DNA of 64,000 nt from Proteles cristata cristata (GCA_017311185.1 JAESUZ010003091.1:992001-1056000), one strand, 5' to 3'. Shown: positions 51,801 through 63,729, counted from the first letter of the stretch. Translations and numbers: made by a program. The notes: generated by a model not told the origin, from the letters alone.

Positions 51801-54800
51801 GGCCCCGCGTGCCGTGGCCTCTGTCTCCAACCCCTCCCTGGCCATCTCCCAGCACACCCTCCGGTCCTGATGGCCCCTAACCACCCCACCCAAAGTAGGA
51901 CCCTTGAAGCCATCTTCTTGTATCCACTCTTCCCTTCCTCTTTCGGTAATAGATACCCCCTCCCCCAAAGTTTTACCGGGCACATGGCTGCCCAGCTTGA
52001 CTGAATTCCCAGGCTCCCTGGCAGCCGGGCATGGCCAGGTGACTTAGAGCAGTGAGTCTCCCCTCCCCCAGCCCTGCCTTCTGCATCCTCTTCGCCTTCT
52101 CCAGCTGGAGCTGAGACCTGAGTATGGGTGGCCAGCTCTGACGGCTGCACCCCAGGGGCCGGAGAGAGAGGGAAAACCTCTCTTCTAATTAAGCCAACAG
52201 TTGTCTGGATTCTGAAACACACCGGTCCTCGCCGTCACTGTCATGTGACCTCATCTTGCTGCCTCGCCATCACTTGTCACCATCTGAAATTAGCTTGTTT
52301 GTTACTTGTTCACTGGCTAACGGCCCCGTTCCCCAACCTCCCAAGCACCAGGAACATAGCCTCCATGAGAACAGAGTGCCTGATATGTTTATTGCTTCAT
52401 AAATGCTTGACACATAAATTAATAATAATACTGCTAATCGTAAGTCAATACTAGCTCTGCTTCTGCTCCATCTAGTTCTTTTCCTTTTTTTTTTTTTTTT
52501 TCTCCCCGTCCTTTTCCTGACTCCTCCATCTCACCTTCTTCTCTGGAGCCCTTAGACACACACACACATGCACACGCACATGCACACACATGCACATGGC
52601 CTTGTTCACTCACTATTGATCTCTTGGATCTCCAAGTCAGGTGAAGCCATGTAATACTTGTCACACAGCAGCTTGGCCATGTCATAGGCATCTGAGAGAA
52701 GAGAGAGGCCGGTTAGGGGGCTAGGGTCTGGCATGGGGGGAGGGGCATTGCTAACATCACACCCAAGGGGATGAGGCCCCCACCCACTGGGGAATGGCTC
52801 TGCCTCGGGCCAGGTAGCTCCAAGGGGGTCCCTGGGGCTCCCCCATGTGGGCCAGCGCAGCGAGGGCGGCTTACCCTTCACCACCTCAGAGACGTTGCAG
52901 TTGGGGTCGATGCTGCCAATATGTTTGGGGTGGGCTGGGTTGGTGCTGCCGTCAAAAATCAGGGCTGTGGACAGGAAGGAAGGGTGCTGTTGGTGGGGCT
53001 CCCCTTCTGCCCCCTCCCCCCAGGCTCTCTAACTCCACCCCTGCACTTAACACCTCTCCTCCCACCTCCTCCCTGCCTGGACTCTTTGCAGACCTGAAGT
53101 ATTCTAAGAGAGCCCCGGTCCCCCACACAACCCACATTACACTCCTGCTTCCTTCTGCGACACCGTTTACAAATAATTTTCCCATGCTGCATCAGGAACG
53201 ATCTGAGCATGAGGATCTCATTTAATTTCCAACTGGTTGTAATTTCTTAACAATCACAGTGGACACTTTGGGACTGCTTCTGAAGGCAACCGACTTTTGA
53301 TGCATGCTACACGGGACACTCTTTAAATAAAGAGGGGGCGTGACTTTGCACTCTACAAACGGGTAGGACACAGTTCATGGCTGCCATGTTCTTTGTCCAC
53401 CGTGGGGCCGGAAGCGCTCTCTCCGGCCCTGAGCCCCCCCCAGCCCTGCTCACTGTGCTGATTGATGAGCATGCGGATGGAGATGCGGCTGAGGTAGAAG
53501 CGGTCCAGAAAGTACTGAATGTTCTGGTTGGAGACCGGGTCGTTGCCGTAGGCATCCTTGTACTCCAGCACGCCCTGTGCCATGGTGGGCACCACGTCGT
53601 TGTGGCGGTTCCGGATGGTGATCAGGGCCTCCGCGAACCTGCAGGGCACGGCAGCTGTCGGCCCCACCCCCCCATCTCTTCCCCACTTCTGACCTCCTCT
53701 CCCCATATCTTCATTCATTTGACCCTTCCCAACCTGACGGACACACGGTGCCTTCCCTGCTGCTTCTCAAGCCTGCCCTGAATCTCCCACTGCCTGGCTG
53801 ACAGCAGGGGACTCTTCAGAGACAAGGGTTTGGGTCCCCCCAATCAGACTCAGTGACACTGAGAGGCCAGGGGCCAACTGCCCTCTCAGACCAGCTATCC
53901 CTGAGGACAGAGGTCATTTCTTCCACCCTCCTGGCATTTTTGCCGCTGGGCTGTGGCTCCGTGCCCCTCGCCTGCGCCTGCCCTCCTGTCCCCAATGGAG
54001 GCGCTCACTCACTGGCTCAGGGTACGATGGTCCTCCGGGTCCTTGTCCAGGAACTCCATGATGTCCAGGAGGCTCTGGACATACCTGTGTGCGGTGGGGA
54101 AGGGGGGACACGGCCTCAGCTCCGGGCCAGGCCTGGCCCCCTTCCCACCCGACAGCTGGCACCTCGCCTGCTCCGCCCCGACCGTGGGTGGCACCCGGAC
54201 TGCACCACACTTTTTCCCAAAGGGTTTCCTGTGTGCGAGTCTCCCTGACAACACAGTAAGTTATGCAAGAACATCTCTCATTTGCTGGTCCCCCGTATAG
54301 CACCTTTGCTTTGGGATCTAAGAATAGCAGCCTTCGGAGGGGCCCTGGTGATCATTTGGTCCCCAGGGCCTCCTGGATGAATGAGCAAGGCTCTGCAGTG
54401 ACAGAAGGCTGGGGAGAGTCACTTAACCTCCCCGAGGCCCTTCATGGAAGCGGACCGTGACATCTGGCCTGTCTGGCTGCTGTTTCTTTCCTTGGGGCGC
54501 GGCTGGCCAGCCCGGGGCACATCAGAGCGGAGGCTCCATGAGGATTACAGCCTCACGCACTGGGCTGGGCACGGGAGCCGTGCAGTCTGGCTCAGGAGGT
54601 GGATCTTAAAGGGCGGGTGGGAAGGACACAGCAGTGGGACAGGCATGGCCGGCCTGACCATGGGTGGGGCTGGAACCCTTTGCCAGCAGGGACAGCTCAC
54701 TTCACTCCAAAGGGCCCCTGACACCCCCCATCTGCAGGCCTGGTTGGGAGGCCGGTTTCCGCAGGAATTGCAAAAGAGCTGGGTAACCGGGGGAGTGTTG

Positions 54801-57800
54801 GGAAGCCCTGAACTGGAGGCAGCGGGGGGACCAGCCTGTGCAAGGGAGTCGGGCCCACCTCTCAAGGCAGCAGCCAGTGTCAACCTAGAGCCCCTATAAG
54901 CTGGGACCCCCGCTGTGCCGGGCACACAGGCTGGTCTCCAGGGGAAGGCCACACAGCTGAGCCTCTCTCCAGGGGAAACCCTTCTGGCCAGCAGCAAGGA
55001 GGGGCCGCCTGGAGCCCTGGGGCGGAGGGCTGCGGGGCTTAACGGTCTCTAGGACCATTTCCCTCTAGTGAAAGGGACCTCCACAGTAGGAGCTTTCCTA
55101 TGTAATCAGCGCTTTGACCTTGACAGGTGCGAAGAGCAGGCATCGGCCCCATTTCACAGGTTCCTCAACCGAGGCCCGAAGCCATCCTGCGGCTGGGAGG
55201 TGGTGGAGAGGACTCCAGCCTCTGGCACTCCTGCCGCCAATGCCGTGCCCGGTCTGCTCAACACACTCCCCTCCACATCCCCGAGGGTCCCTCTGTGCAT
55301 AATGCCCTCCCAGCCGTCCTACCAACGGCTGCTCTTCCCTCTCTGGCTTAAGACAGGGGAGGAGAGAGTGGGAGAGCTGGCTTGGGGGCTCGCTCTACTG
55401 AGTCCCCGTCCTGGCTGTCCCACTTCGGGCTGTGTGGCCTGTGTGAGTCGTGGAGCCTCTCTGGGCCTGAGTTTCCTCATCAGGAAAATGGAGGGTTTTG
55501 TACCTACCACCACCACTGCCTTTCAGTGAGGGTCAAGTGTGATGAGTAGCACAGTGCCTGGCGCACGGTGAGCACTCTCTAGCTGGGTGCCCTTGTTATG
55601 AATGGAGGTTTAAATATCGTCAGTAGCTGAGTGTGTCCTCTGAGCTCCCACATGGCACCCGATAGCCTCCTCCTGGCTGTCCTGGGCACTGGACCGCCAC
55701 CGTGGTGTGGATGGCAGGAACGGGGTCATCCCAGGCCTGGTGCTCCCCGTCTGCCCTCCCCACCCAGCAGAGGAGACCATCTTCCCCACGTCGCCCCACC
55801 CCACCCCTGCAGCCACAGCAGACAATCAGAGAGGCCCCAATTCGGGCTCCCCTGGGGGGTTATAACATCTGCCTCTTACAGAGTGCCTGCCCATGCCCGC
55901 CTGTGTCCAGTGTACACTGGCTTTTTATAGATAAGGAAACCTGCTCAGAGAAAGCAGGTGGTATGGCCCAGGCCACATCGTAAGGGGCCCGTGCTGGGAT
56001 TCAAACCCACATCTGTCTGACTCCAAGTCCACACCATGGGGCCAGTTGCTTGCCATTTACACTGGTCCTAACTGACAGTGCTGCTGCCAGTGTGAACGCC
56101 GCTGGCATTTACGGGGAGCCAACCTCGGACAGGACTCGGCTCTGCGCCTGCCTGCTCCCCTACTTTAGCCTCCGCCTTAACCTGGAGCTGGGTGCTCCTG
56201 CTGCGCTCATTCCACAGGTGAGGGAGTTACCGAGCAGAGCAGGGCCTCTCTCTTGTAGGCTGTGTGCCACCAAATCCCTGTTCCACACCCTCATTGCCGC
56301 GTCCAGGAGAAAGCCTCACGCTCAGGATTCTGGGAAGGCGAGGGGATTTGGGGAGAAAACCTGCAAGTGTGCAAGGCTGGGGCAGGTAGAGGAAGGGGAG
56401 GAAACCCGCTGCGGACTAGAGCCCAGAACCCCTTCCTAAGCCCGGGCAGGGAGGGAGGGGGAGGAGCCAGGAGGCCCCGCCCACTGGGCCAGGAGGTGGA
56501 GAGGGGCTGGGTAAGCACCACAGCTCCTGGTGCCACACCCCTGAGGCTGCCAAATGGACCCTAAAGGACAGAAGAAGTGGGGCCTGGTCACATGGCCAAC
56601 GAAGTGGGGCAAAGGATAGCTCCGATCTGGGGAGGCCTGGCAGCCTCAGGCCTTGGTCTCCCAGACTCCAACTGTGAAACAGGGTAGCACCCCTGCCTGC
56701 CCCCTCACAGGGTTAGAATCCCTGCGCCCTGCCTCCCCTCCAAGGCCCTTTCCTTCCTGGGACTGGTCCTGGGGGAGGGAGAGGAGAGGGTGGGAAGGAT
56801 TTTCCCAAAGGACTCCAGGGGCCCTGGCCTGAAGCCCACTGAGGCCTGCCACACCAGATGTCACCCTCAGGAAAGACTGGGTCCTAAAGGGAGACACCCG
56901 GGGAAGGAGTGACACTCGCTGGCTCCCGCACTGCCCACCGCTCCGGGGACCAGAGAAAGAACTGGGCTTGGACCCAGGAGGCCCGAGAGCAGTGGTGCAA
57001 TGACAGATGTGCCACTTCAGTTCCAGGTTTAGGGACAGAGCAGGCCTGGCAGGCAGTGGGGGGCCCAACACGGTTGCCCCGGGGTTGGCCTGGGCCTGCT
57101 GACCTCAGCAAACCAGGCTCTGGGCGCCTGCCTTCTGGGCCCTTCTGGCCTGCCCAGAGCCCTGCAGCTGGGAGGCATGGGGGCGGGATGTGTGGAGAGG
57201 CAGAGGGGGCTGGGAGTGAGAAGTGTGAACGAGGCCATGGCCATGGCCGTTGGAGCAGGGAGAGGTGACACACCTGTCCTGTATCTGGAAGCTGGTCTGT
57301 GGAGGGGTGCTGGGTGCAAGCCCTGAGCCAGGCAGACCCCAGTCCTGGGTGCTATGGAGACTGCTGAGCCGCTCAGGTCCCTGCCTATACAATGGGGTTC
57401 CTGGCAGCCGCACTCTGAGGTCATCAGTCTCAACCCTGATCACGGAAGGAGCGAGGGATTCGGCGAAGATCTGGCCCTGGGGCACAGCAGGCCCTGGGAA
57501 CCTGGGACCACCAACATGGGAGTGGCTCTTCTCAAGAACCGTGGTTCCTGTAGGGTTGGGGTGCGGGTGCCCCACAGGCTGGGTCTGGGGTCCGCACACC
57601 TCACTGACAGGCAAGGGAGGTTCATGAGAAGGCGCTCCAGCCCCTTTCCCCTGCAACCCCTTGATGACACGAGATTCTGCTCTGCATCCCTCACTTAACC
57701 CGCCACCTTCTGGAAGCACATGTCTAGGTCCCTGCTCGGCACTCAGCATCCCTGGGCTGCACACGTTCTGATGAGGTGAGCCCTACGGTCTGGAGGACTT

Positions 57801-60800
57801 GCTTGGTGAGCGTGGAAACCTCAGATGCAGACGGCTGCCCCAGAACCCAGCGCTGTTCCCTTCCCCTCATGAATGCAGCCAGCTCGCACACCCCGCTCTC
57901 TCACCAGCAGCCTCAGTCACCTCAGACCTGTGTCTTCACCTCTCTGAACCTCAGTCTGCTCATCTAGGAAATGGGGATAAAAACAAGGCCGCCTTCATAA
58001 GGCTGTCGGGAACATTAAGTGAGTGAAGACTCAGCGGACATGCCTTCTTCCTGACGCACAGCAGGCCCTCCAGGTCTGTTTGCTTTGGTCACTGTCATTG
58101 CTATTATGACCACATTGTCTAAGAGAACCTCGGCCACAGTCACAAATCTCTGGCCTGGAGGGGCTGCTGCCCTAGAGCTCGGGGACACCACTCGTGCATA
58201 CGGAGTTTGTATAGCACCATATTGCCTCTAACGGTGGCATTTGCCCTTTGAGACAGAATGGATCCCCATTTGACACGTGAGGAAGCCGAGGCTCAGGGAG
58301 GCTGGAGGGCTTGCTAAGGATTAAGTGTCCAGCAAGCAGCAAAGCCAAGCCTCAAAGTCAAGCGTGCTGATGCTGACGCCAATTACCAGGGCTTTCTACT
58401 CTCTTCTAGTCACTTCCAAAACGGGTCTGTCTGCACCAGGTCTGTCTGGCTGAAACAATTTATCAGGTTTATTTAGAACCAGGAATGCTCGACTCGTCCC
58501 CCTTGGCCACTGACACTCGCCTAGAATCTCCCGGCAGCAGAGTAGAAACTCACCAGCTATCACGACCTCTCGGCGCTACCCCTACTAAGAGCATTCATCT
58601 GGGACTCTACGTTCCCCGAAGGGGAGCGTTTGTTCCCCACTCATCAGACTCTGAAGACAGTGGCCCCCTTGCCAGGCTCCTTGGTGTGCTGTCCACCCCC
58701 TCCCCTCCTCTCATGCAAACCCTACCCACCTCCACCCCTGTGCCGAGCTGGGGGTGGGTCCCCAGGAGGAGGTATGCACGCTGTCACAGGCAGCCACCTT
58801 GTCCCCATCAGAAAGTCCCTCCTCCCATCACACTTCAGCCTCTCCTGCCACAGCCCAACGCCCCTTCCCCCCGGAAACAACCTTGGTGGGCTGCAGCAAT
58901 CCCTTGGCTGGCTCTCCTCTAAGTTAAATCATCCAACACTGCGAAGGGTTCTCTTTTGTCTAACTTTGCTCCCTCCTGCTGTTGCTGGACATGACTTCCA
59001 AGCTTTCCGGGAAGAAAAGTCAGGCCAAGCCCACACATGTGCGATTCCTTTTCAGGAATGTCCTGGGCAGGGGCCTGGGGGCATCCCAGGCAGTTCAGCA
59101 GCTCCCCCACACCCTGGCACACATCTCCTCTGCTCTCCCAGGAGCACAGTGTCCGGGGAGGGGCCCAAGAGGGCCTGTCCTGGAGTCAGGGACCCGCTGG
59201 AGAGGCGGCCAACCAGCCAGCCGGACAGAGCCGGAGGAGGAGCGGGGAAACAGATGGCACCTTCTGGCTCCTGCCTACGATTTCCACCCGCCCCATGGTG
59301 GGAAATGCCGGTCGGCCCAGATGTCCTGGACCTCAGAGGGACAGGGCCCAGTGAGGGGTGACCTGGTGGGTCTGTAGGAAGACCAGTCTCCGCCCTCTCT
59401 CCCCGCCCCCTCCACCGCTTGTATCAAAAGCACTGTGGGCACAGAGTGAGGTCTCAGAGGTCTCCCTCTACACCTCAGCGCTGCCATTTCAAGGCCTGTA
59501 ATGCCCTTCCCTTCTTTCTAGGTCTGGGCTCACTGAGGTGCTCTGTACGGCCCAGGGACATGTCACCTCCTCTATGCATCCATTTCAACTTCCCTACACG
59601 TTCTTCTTTTCTTAAATGTTTGTGAATTTTGAGAGGGAGAGCGAGAGCGAGCATGTGCACGTGAGGGAGAGGGGCAGAGAGAGGGAGAGAGAGAATCCCA
59701 AGCAGGCTCCGCGCTGTCTGCACAAAGGCCTACGGCAGGGCTGAAACCCGTGAATGGCGAGATCGTGACCTGAGCTGACATCAAGAGTTGCCCAACCGAC
59801 CCCGAGCCACCCAGGCGCCCCTTCCCCACAGCTTTCTGACTCAGCGTGCATCTTCTATGTGCCCAGCCTCGTGCACAAAACACTTCCCGTACCACATCTC
59901 ATTAAATAAGAGTAAGTCCTGCGTGTGTGCATCCATGCGTAGCAAGAATGCTCGGAAGGCACCACTAAAACCTCATGAAACCCTGCCGGTAAGGGGTTCA
60001 CATTCTCTCTTCCCCACTTGGTGTGTTTTCCAAACGTTGAGGTGGACATGTTATGCTTCTACAACAAGGAGAAAAACCCAATCGATGTTGCTTTTGAAGA
60101 CTGTTTTGGTTCTTAAATAAAAGTAACTCTCAGGGCGCCTGGGTGGCTCAGTCAGTTGGGCATCCGACTTCAGCTCAGGTCATGATCTCAGGGTTAGTGG
60201 GTTTGAGCCCCACGTTGGGCTCTGCGCTGACAGCTCGGAGCCTGGAGCCTGCTTCGGATTCTGGGTCTCCTTCTCTCTGCCCCTCCCCCGCTTATGCTCT
60301 GTCTCTGTCTCAAAAATAAATAAACATTAAAAAAAAATTTTTTTAAAAGTAACTCTTCAGTGCCTCACTGCTCCCACCACTACCTATGGAGCTCTTAGTT
60401 TATCAACTCTGCTCCCCACCAGATCACAGACTGCTCACCACCGCCAGAAGACCCAGCAAAGGGTTTCTGTGTAGGAACCACCGAAGACCAGCAAAGATTA
60501 AGATTAATCACTCCCATGCCCCTTGCAAACTCTTTCTTGTTCTTTATGCGACTGGCCATTGATCAATGTCATCCGGTTATTTAACGCGGGACAGGGTTCT
60601 AGAGTGACCTTTACGGAGGGTTTCCTTCCGCTACCGCTACCGCTGCAACTTTTGGTCTTTGCCCCTCCAACGTTGGCGGGGGTGGGGGGTAGGGACCATG
60701 CCCTCCCTGGGTGGGGGTGTTTCCCAACATCCAAAACAGTATGACTCGTAGCTTGGCTTACATCATTTGACAATCTGTTTCTTTCCGTTTCTGTTTCCCA

Positions 60801-63332
60801 TGGTGCCCCAGATAAATATTACCCAGTAGGCGCTGGCTTTTTAGAACCAGGGTCGGGGGCAAATGGCGACATTTGCTTGGTTTGGATTTGGGCTGTGAAA
60901 ACGATCTCCTCCCAGGTGGATGCTGAGTTTCCAGAGGAGGGAGTGACGAAGTATAGGGATGGCCCACAGGCATGGAGGCTTTATCTCAGCTCCCGCTCTG
61001 GCCCAGCATGCCACTTGACCTTGGGCAGCACTCCAGCCTCTTGAAGCCCCTGTGCTTCCCCACTGCCCCATCTCCCTCAAGGGAGCACCTAAGAGCACAG
61101 AGTCTCCCTCTCTGAGCCCGGGGCCCATCTGGCAGCAGGGTGGGCAGTGGAGTGGGAGCGGTTGTTGGGGGGGGGGTGTCTCACCAGCTCTGGACCAGCT
61201 GCACGGAGGGCGTGCTCAGCACTCGGTCGGGAAGCAGGTTGATCTCTTTCATGATGTTGGCCAGGCGCACGGGCAGCTCCTGCCTGAGGAAGGTGAATGA
61301 GGTTTTCTCACAGGCATTGCTGGATCCTGGAGGGGGAGAGAGGCGGGTGAGGCCACACAGCTGCAAACCACTGGAGCCGGAGATCAGCTCAGGGATCGGG
61401 TAGATAAAATCCTTCAGTTCCTGAGGGAGCGGAGAAGAAGTGACCGGGGGGCGGGGGGGCACAAGGCAAAGTGGCTCTCCCAGTCGCCTGCACCGATCCC
61501 GTCTCCACACCACTCCTCCTACCCCTCTTCAAGCTTGCCTCCCCTCCCCAGCCTCCACTGACACCCGCTTGCCTTCTACCACAGGAGACAGGGCCACTCC
61601 TGGGCCCACTTGGAGCCGCCTTTGGCTTAACTGACCTCACTTCGTGTCTTTCTGTCTGGACACTCGCTTCTACAGGGTAGAAGGGGTGGGCTGGGGTTGA
61701 CCCAGGCGGGCAGAGGAGTCTGGGAAAATCAGCCCTTCCCAGGGCTGGGCCTGGCTGAGGGGAGCTATGCCTGGCCCATAGCAGCTGCAGGAGCCCAGAG
61801 TCACTGCGGGTCACTCTGTCCTCATCCAGGCTGCTCTTGATGACCACTGCAGAGGTGCCCCGCATCAATGCCTGCCTGTTGGGCAAGCAGGGCCCAAGCT
61901 TGGGAACCCAAATACCAGCCCCATCCTTAGTCTGGCTTCAAGATGAAGACCAGGTGATAGACTAAGGCCATGGCCTATAGTCAGAAGACCTAGATTCTAC
62001 TCTGAGTTCTGTTCCCAACTCCGCCACTAAGGGCATGTCATCATCCTTCTGAAGATCTGTCCCCGACCCTACCCCCCACCCCGTACTACAAGTGGACCAA
62101 ACTCTACTATGAGCCCTACCTAGCCCCTGTCTATAACTGGGGTCCAGTTTGGACTGGACAACTGCTGGTGGCTGGGAATGGCCCCCAGGAAGCGTTCCTA
62201 CACTGTGACAGCTCAAACACGGCAGGGGGACAGGCAGACAAGTCCAGGGGAACAGGGGCCCAGTGTCCTGGCTGCCACCTCCCCACCCCTCCCATCAGTG
62301 ACACAGCTGTAACCTGAGCCAGGCACTGTCTCTTCAACTCTTGAGAGACCTGGGCACCCCCTCCTAATCCCGAATAGACAGGCAGGGCCCACACAATGCC
62401 TGCTTCAGCGGCCACACGGGCACAGCTTAGCTTCTGCTCCAGAGGCACCCCCAGCCCGCTGCTGGTGAGTGATCCTGGCCCAGGAACAGCCAAGGTGGCA
62501 AGCCTCCTGACTCCACCTTATGGTGCCTCAGGCCTTGGCCCGGTTGGGGACAGGGAGCCAGGCCCAAACAAATTTGCTCTTCAAGTGTCCTTGCCCACGG
62601 GGACAGCTGGGGATCAGCTCCTTCAGTGGGTAGAGGTATAGGGACCTGACGATCTCTCTCCTGTTGACATTCTCTGAAAGAGCCCAGGCCCCACCTGACC
62701 CCAGGGTGCCCAGCCCAGCCCAGGTCTCTTTCCAGATGGCTGCACCTCCCAATCCTGCCTGTTGCTCCCACCAGCATCCCCGCCCCATTTCCTCTCCATC
62801 CCCTACCCTTCGAGCCACTAGGACAAGCACCGTTAACCCTTTCGGTCTGGGTATATGTCACTGCCTTCCTGCCCTAACGTCACCACCTCATTGCCCCCGA
62901 CTCTGCAAGACCTCTCACAAAGCCCAGTAAGACATTGGACCCCTCCATGTCAGTGCTCCCACTTCCCATTAACAGCCCAGTCCGGAGCTCACCTTAACCC
63001 TTTCAGCGCCAGTCCCGGCCCCCTCCCCTTAACCCTTCCCTGCCTGTACCCTTCCAAGCAACCCTTCGCGGTCACGCAGGGCCTTTCTTCTCCTCCGCAT
63101 TAATCCTTCCTGGCCAGGGCTTCTTCACGTATAGGCCCCCACGCCGTGCTCCCCGCAGGCCCCCGCAGCCTGCCGCCCCCTCCCGCCCCTCCTCACCCCC
63201 GGCGCACTCCGTACCGAAGTCCAGAAACTGCTTGATGGACAGCGGGGACGGGGAGAACTTGCTGAAGTGTTCGATGTACTTGGGCGCCCCTGCCAGGGAC
63301 GCATTCTTCAGCAGCGCACGGATCCAGCGCAT
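48661..63332 (-). CDS. PDK2: Pyruvate dehydrogenase kinase isozyme 2, mitochondrial
   Basis: Phosphorylates the E1-alpha subunit of the pyruvate dehydrogenase complex in the mitochondrial matrix, switching off pyruvate oxidation. Exons in coding order: 63332-63215, 61326-61185, 54084-54013, 53638-53454, 52964-52875, 52691-52614, 50260-50181, 50090-49992, 49820-49713, 49464-49351, 48801-48661. They give 408 aa (human 407). Order: basic N-terminal targeting segment ([19 protein letters not shown]), alpha-helical BCKD-kinase-type domain (about 30-180), GHKL ATPase domain (about 190-360) with N-box ELFKNAMRA, G1 loop DRGGGVP (291-297) and G2 loop GFGYGLP, and a C-terminal tail with GDW (390-392). 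One residue more than human comes from exon 7, whose acceptor is ambiguous. All introns are GT-AG. Confidence 0.98.
49351..49464 (-). CDS. PDK2: PDK2 exon 10
   Basis: Residues 325-362, G2 loop [14 protein letters not shown] of the ATP lid. Donor gtaagg. Confidence 0.97.
49713..49820 (-). CDS. PDK2: PDK2 exon 9
   Basis: Residues 289-324, [20 protein letters not shown]: the nucleotide-binding Asp-Gly loop. Donor gtgaga. Confidence 0.97.
49992..50090 (-). CDS. PDK2: PDK2 exon 8
   Basis: Residues 256-288, beginning [12 protein letters not shown] (end of the N-box). Donor gtatgt. Confidence 0.97.
50181..50260 (-). CDS. PDK2: PDK2 exon 7 (NAGNAG acceptor)
   Basis: Residues 229-255, [20 protein letters not shown]. 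On the - strand the acceptor reads tttcccagcag. Using the first CAG starts the exon at 50260 (408-aa protein, INTASNSK); using the second starts it at 50257 (407 aa, INTSNSK). Both keep the frame. Confidence 0.93.
50297..50720. repeat. (TCCA)n-based minisatellite in PDK2 intron 6
   Basis: Degenerate CCAT/TCCA text with a purer core (atccatccatctatccatcc) near 50477-50510. It resembles the 33.9 kb array but in the opposite orientation. Confidence 0.85.
50756..50961 (-). mobile_element. CAN-SINE in PDK2 intron 6
   Basis: Poly-T start, GA-rich segment, body gatcatgatttgggctgaag. Its head (normally ccacccaggcgcccc) is replaced by a run of C at about 50947-50961. Confidence 0.93.
51180..51450 (+). 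repeat. Ancient interspersed repeat, family not assigned
   Basis: Contains gtgtgccaggccctgaactt, aggtccaggaaggctttgcc and gaactgggccttaaggatgt, matching the layout of the relics at 18.0 and 42.0 kb. Confidence 0.5.
51600..52440 (-). other. PDK2: PDK2 intron 6, distal part
   Basis: Old repeat-like text (ccctccagtgggcttcctgc) and no exon. A poly-T run (52483-52501) and a CA/TGCACA-rich stretch (52555-52598) follow before exon 6. Confidence 0.4.
52614..52691 (-). CDS. PDK2: PDK2 exon 6
   Basis: Residues 203-228 ([20 protein letters not shown]). Acceptor ctctcag, donor gtgagt, phase 1 at the end. Confidence 0.97.
52875..52964 (-). CDS. PDK2: PDK2 exon 5
   Basis: Residues 173-202 ([20 protein letters not shown]). 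Acceptor tccacag, donor gtaagc, phase 1 at the end. Confidence 0.97.
53454..53638 (-). CDS. PDK2: PDK2 exon 4
   Basis: Residues 111-172, including the conserved [16 protein letters not shown] segment with its histidine, and the helix [20 protein letters not shown]. Donor gtgagc, phase 1 at the end. Confidence 0.97.
54013..54084 (-). CDS. PDK2: PDK2 exon 3
   Basis: Residues 87-110 ([20 protein letters not shown]). Acceptor cacacag, donor gtgagt, phase 2 at both ends. Confidence 0.97.
55400..55610 (+). repeat. MIR element
   Basis: Contains cctgagtttcctcatcagga, agggtcaagtgtgatgagta and cacagtgcctggcgcacggt. Confidence 0.75.
55895..56042 (-). repeat. MIR element
   Basis: Reverse MIR: tttttatagataaggaaacc, gggattcaaacccacatctg. 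Confidence 0.7.
57890..58100 (+). repeat. MIR element
   Basis: Contains cctcagtctgctcatctagg, aaatggggataaaaacaagg and acattaagtgagtg. Confidence 0.75.
58235..58370 (-). repeat. MIR fragment
   Basis: Reverse MIR: catttgacacgtgaggaagc, cgaggctcagggag, ttgctaaggattaag. Confidence 0.6.
59609..59821 (-). mobile_element. CAN-SINE in PDK2 intron 2
   Basis: Reverse copy: taaatgtttgtgaattttga, GA-rich segment, end gagccacccaggcgcccc. Its body is more diverged (cccaaccgaccccgag). Confidence 0.93.
60131..60344 (+). mobile_element. CAN-SINE in PDK2 intron 2
   Basis: Near-consensus copy starting cagggcgcctgggtggctca. It is flanked by a perfect 12-bp duplication aaaagtaactct (60119-60130, 60345-60356). 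Confidence 0.96.
61185..61326 (-). CDS. PDK2: PDK2 exon 2
   Basis: Residues 40-86 ([40 protein letters not shown]). Acceptor cctccag, donor gtgaga, phase 2 at the end. Confidence 0.97.
61960..62070 (+). repeat. MIR fragment
   Basis: Text agaagacctagattctactc and aactccgccactaagggcat resembles the MIR core, in PDK2 intron 1. Confidence 0.55.
62100..63210 (-). other. PDK2: PDK2 intron 1, promoter-proximal part
   Basis: No exon was recognised. Three of five TTAACCC strings that flank the promoter lie here (62833, 62994, 63029). Confidence 0.45.
63215..63332 (-). CDS. PDK2: PDK2 exon 1
   Basis: Start codon at 63332-63330 and residues 1-39 with the basic mitochondrial targeting segment. Ends in phase 1 at a gtacgg donor. 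No other upstream ATG was seen in the adjacent GC-rich leader. Confidence 0.97.
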
Positions 63333-63481
63333 GACGGCGGCGGAGGCCGCTGCTCCGGCTCGGGCTCCAGTCCTCCCGCGGCCAGCGCTCGCTCTCGGCT
63401 CGGCCCGGCCCAGCCCGGCCCAGCGACTGGGGCCCGCCGTCTCGTCCCCGCCCCGGCCCCGGCAAGTCCTCCAAGCCCCGG

Positions 63482-63549
63482 CCAATCGGCTCGTCGAGGT
63501 GCGCCGACGACGCCAATGGCCGCTCACAAACAAGCTCAGCAGAGCCAAT
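63482..63549. promoter_or_regulatory. PDK2: Three evenly spaced CCAAT boxes
   Basis: ccaat at 63482-63486, 63513-63517 and 63545-63549, spaced 31 and 32 bases, about 150-220 bases upstream of the PDK2 ATG and reading ATTGG in the direction of transcription. Multiple CCAAT boxes spaced about 30 bases are typical NF-Y targets. Confidence 0.6.
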
Positions 63550-63729
63550 CGCCTCTCGCCCCGGCACGTGGCTTCCCCTGCACCCGCCCCCTTAACCCCT
63601 TCTTTGCCCGGGGAGGCCTGTTGTTTTCCTCGGCCGCACCGAAGGCCCGCCCCGCCCCGAGCGTTCGTTCCGCCCTTTACTCCTCCGCGCCGAGCCCGGC
63701 TTAACCCCTGCCTCCCCAGAGGTCCGTTA

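Larger units (their letters stand above)
54085..61184 (-). other. PDK2: PDK2 intron 2
   Basis: 7.1 kb, the longest intron in the window. It holds several MIR fragments and two CAN-SINEs. No additional exon, RNA gene or CpG island was recognised. The many short ORFs are not supported by homology. Confidence 0.6.
63130..63720 (-). promoter_or_regulatory. PDK2: PDK2 CpG-island promoter
   Basis: CpG-dense, TATA-less block around exon 1. Upstream of the start codon it has three CCAAT boxes (63482, 63513, 63545, + strand) and a CACGTG E-box at 63565-63570. Confidence 0.75.

Noticed and set aside
54444..54899. ORFs in PDK2 intron 2
   Set aside because: No homology, no flanking splice sites in phase, and no interruption of the PDK2 family exon structure.
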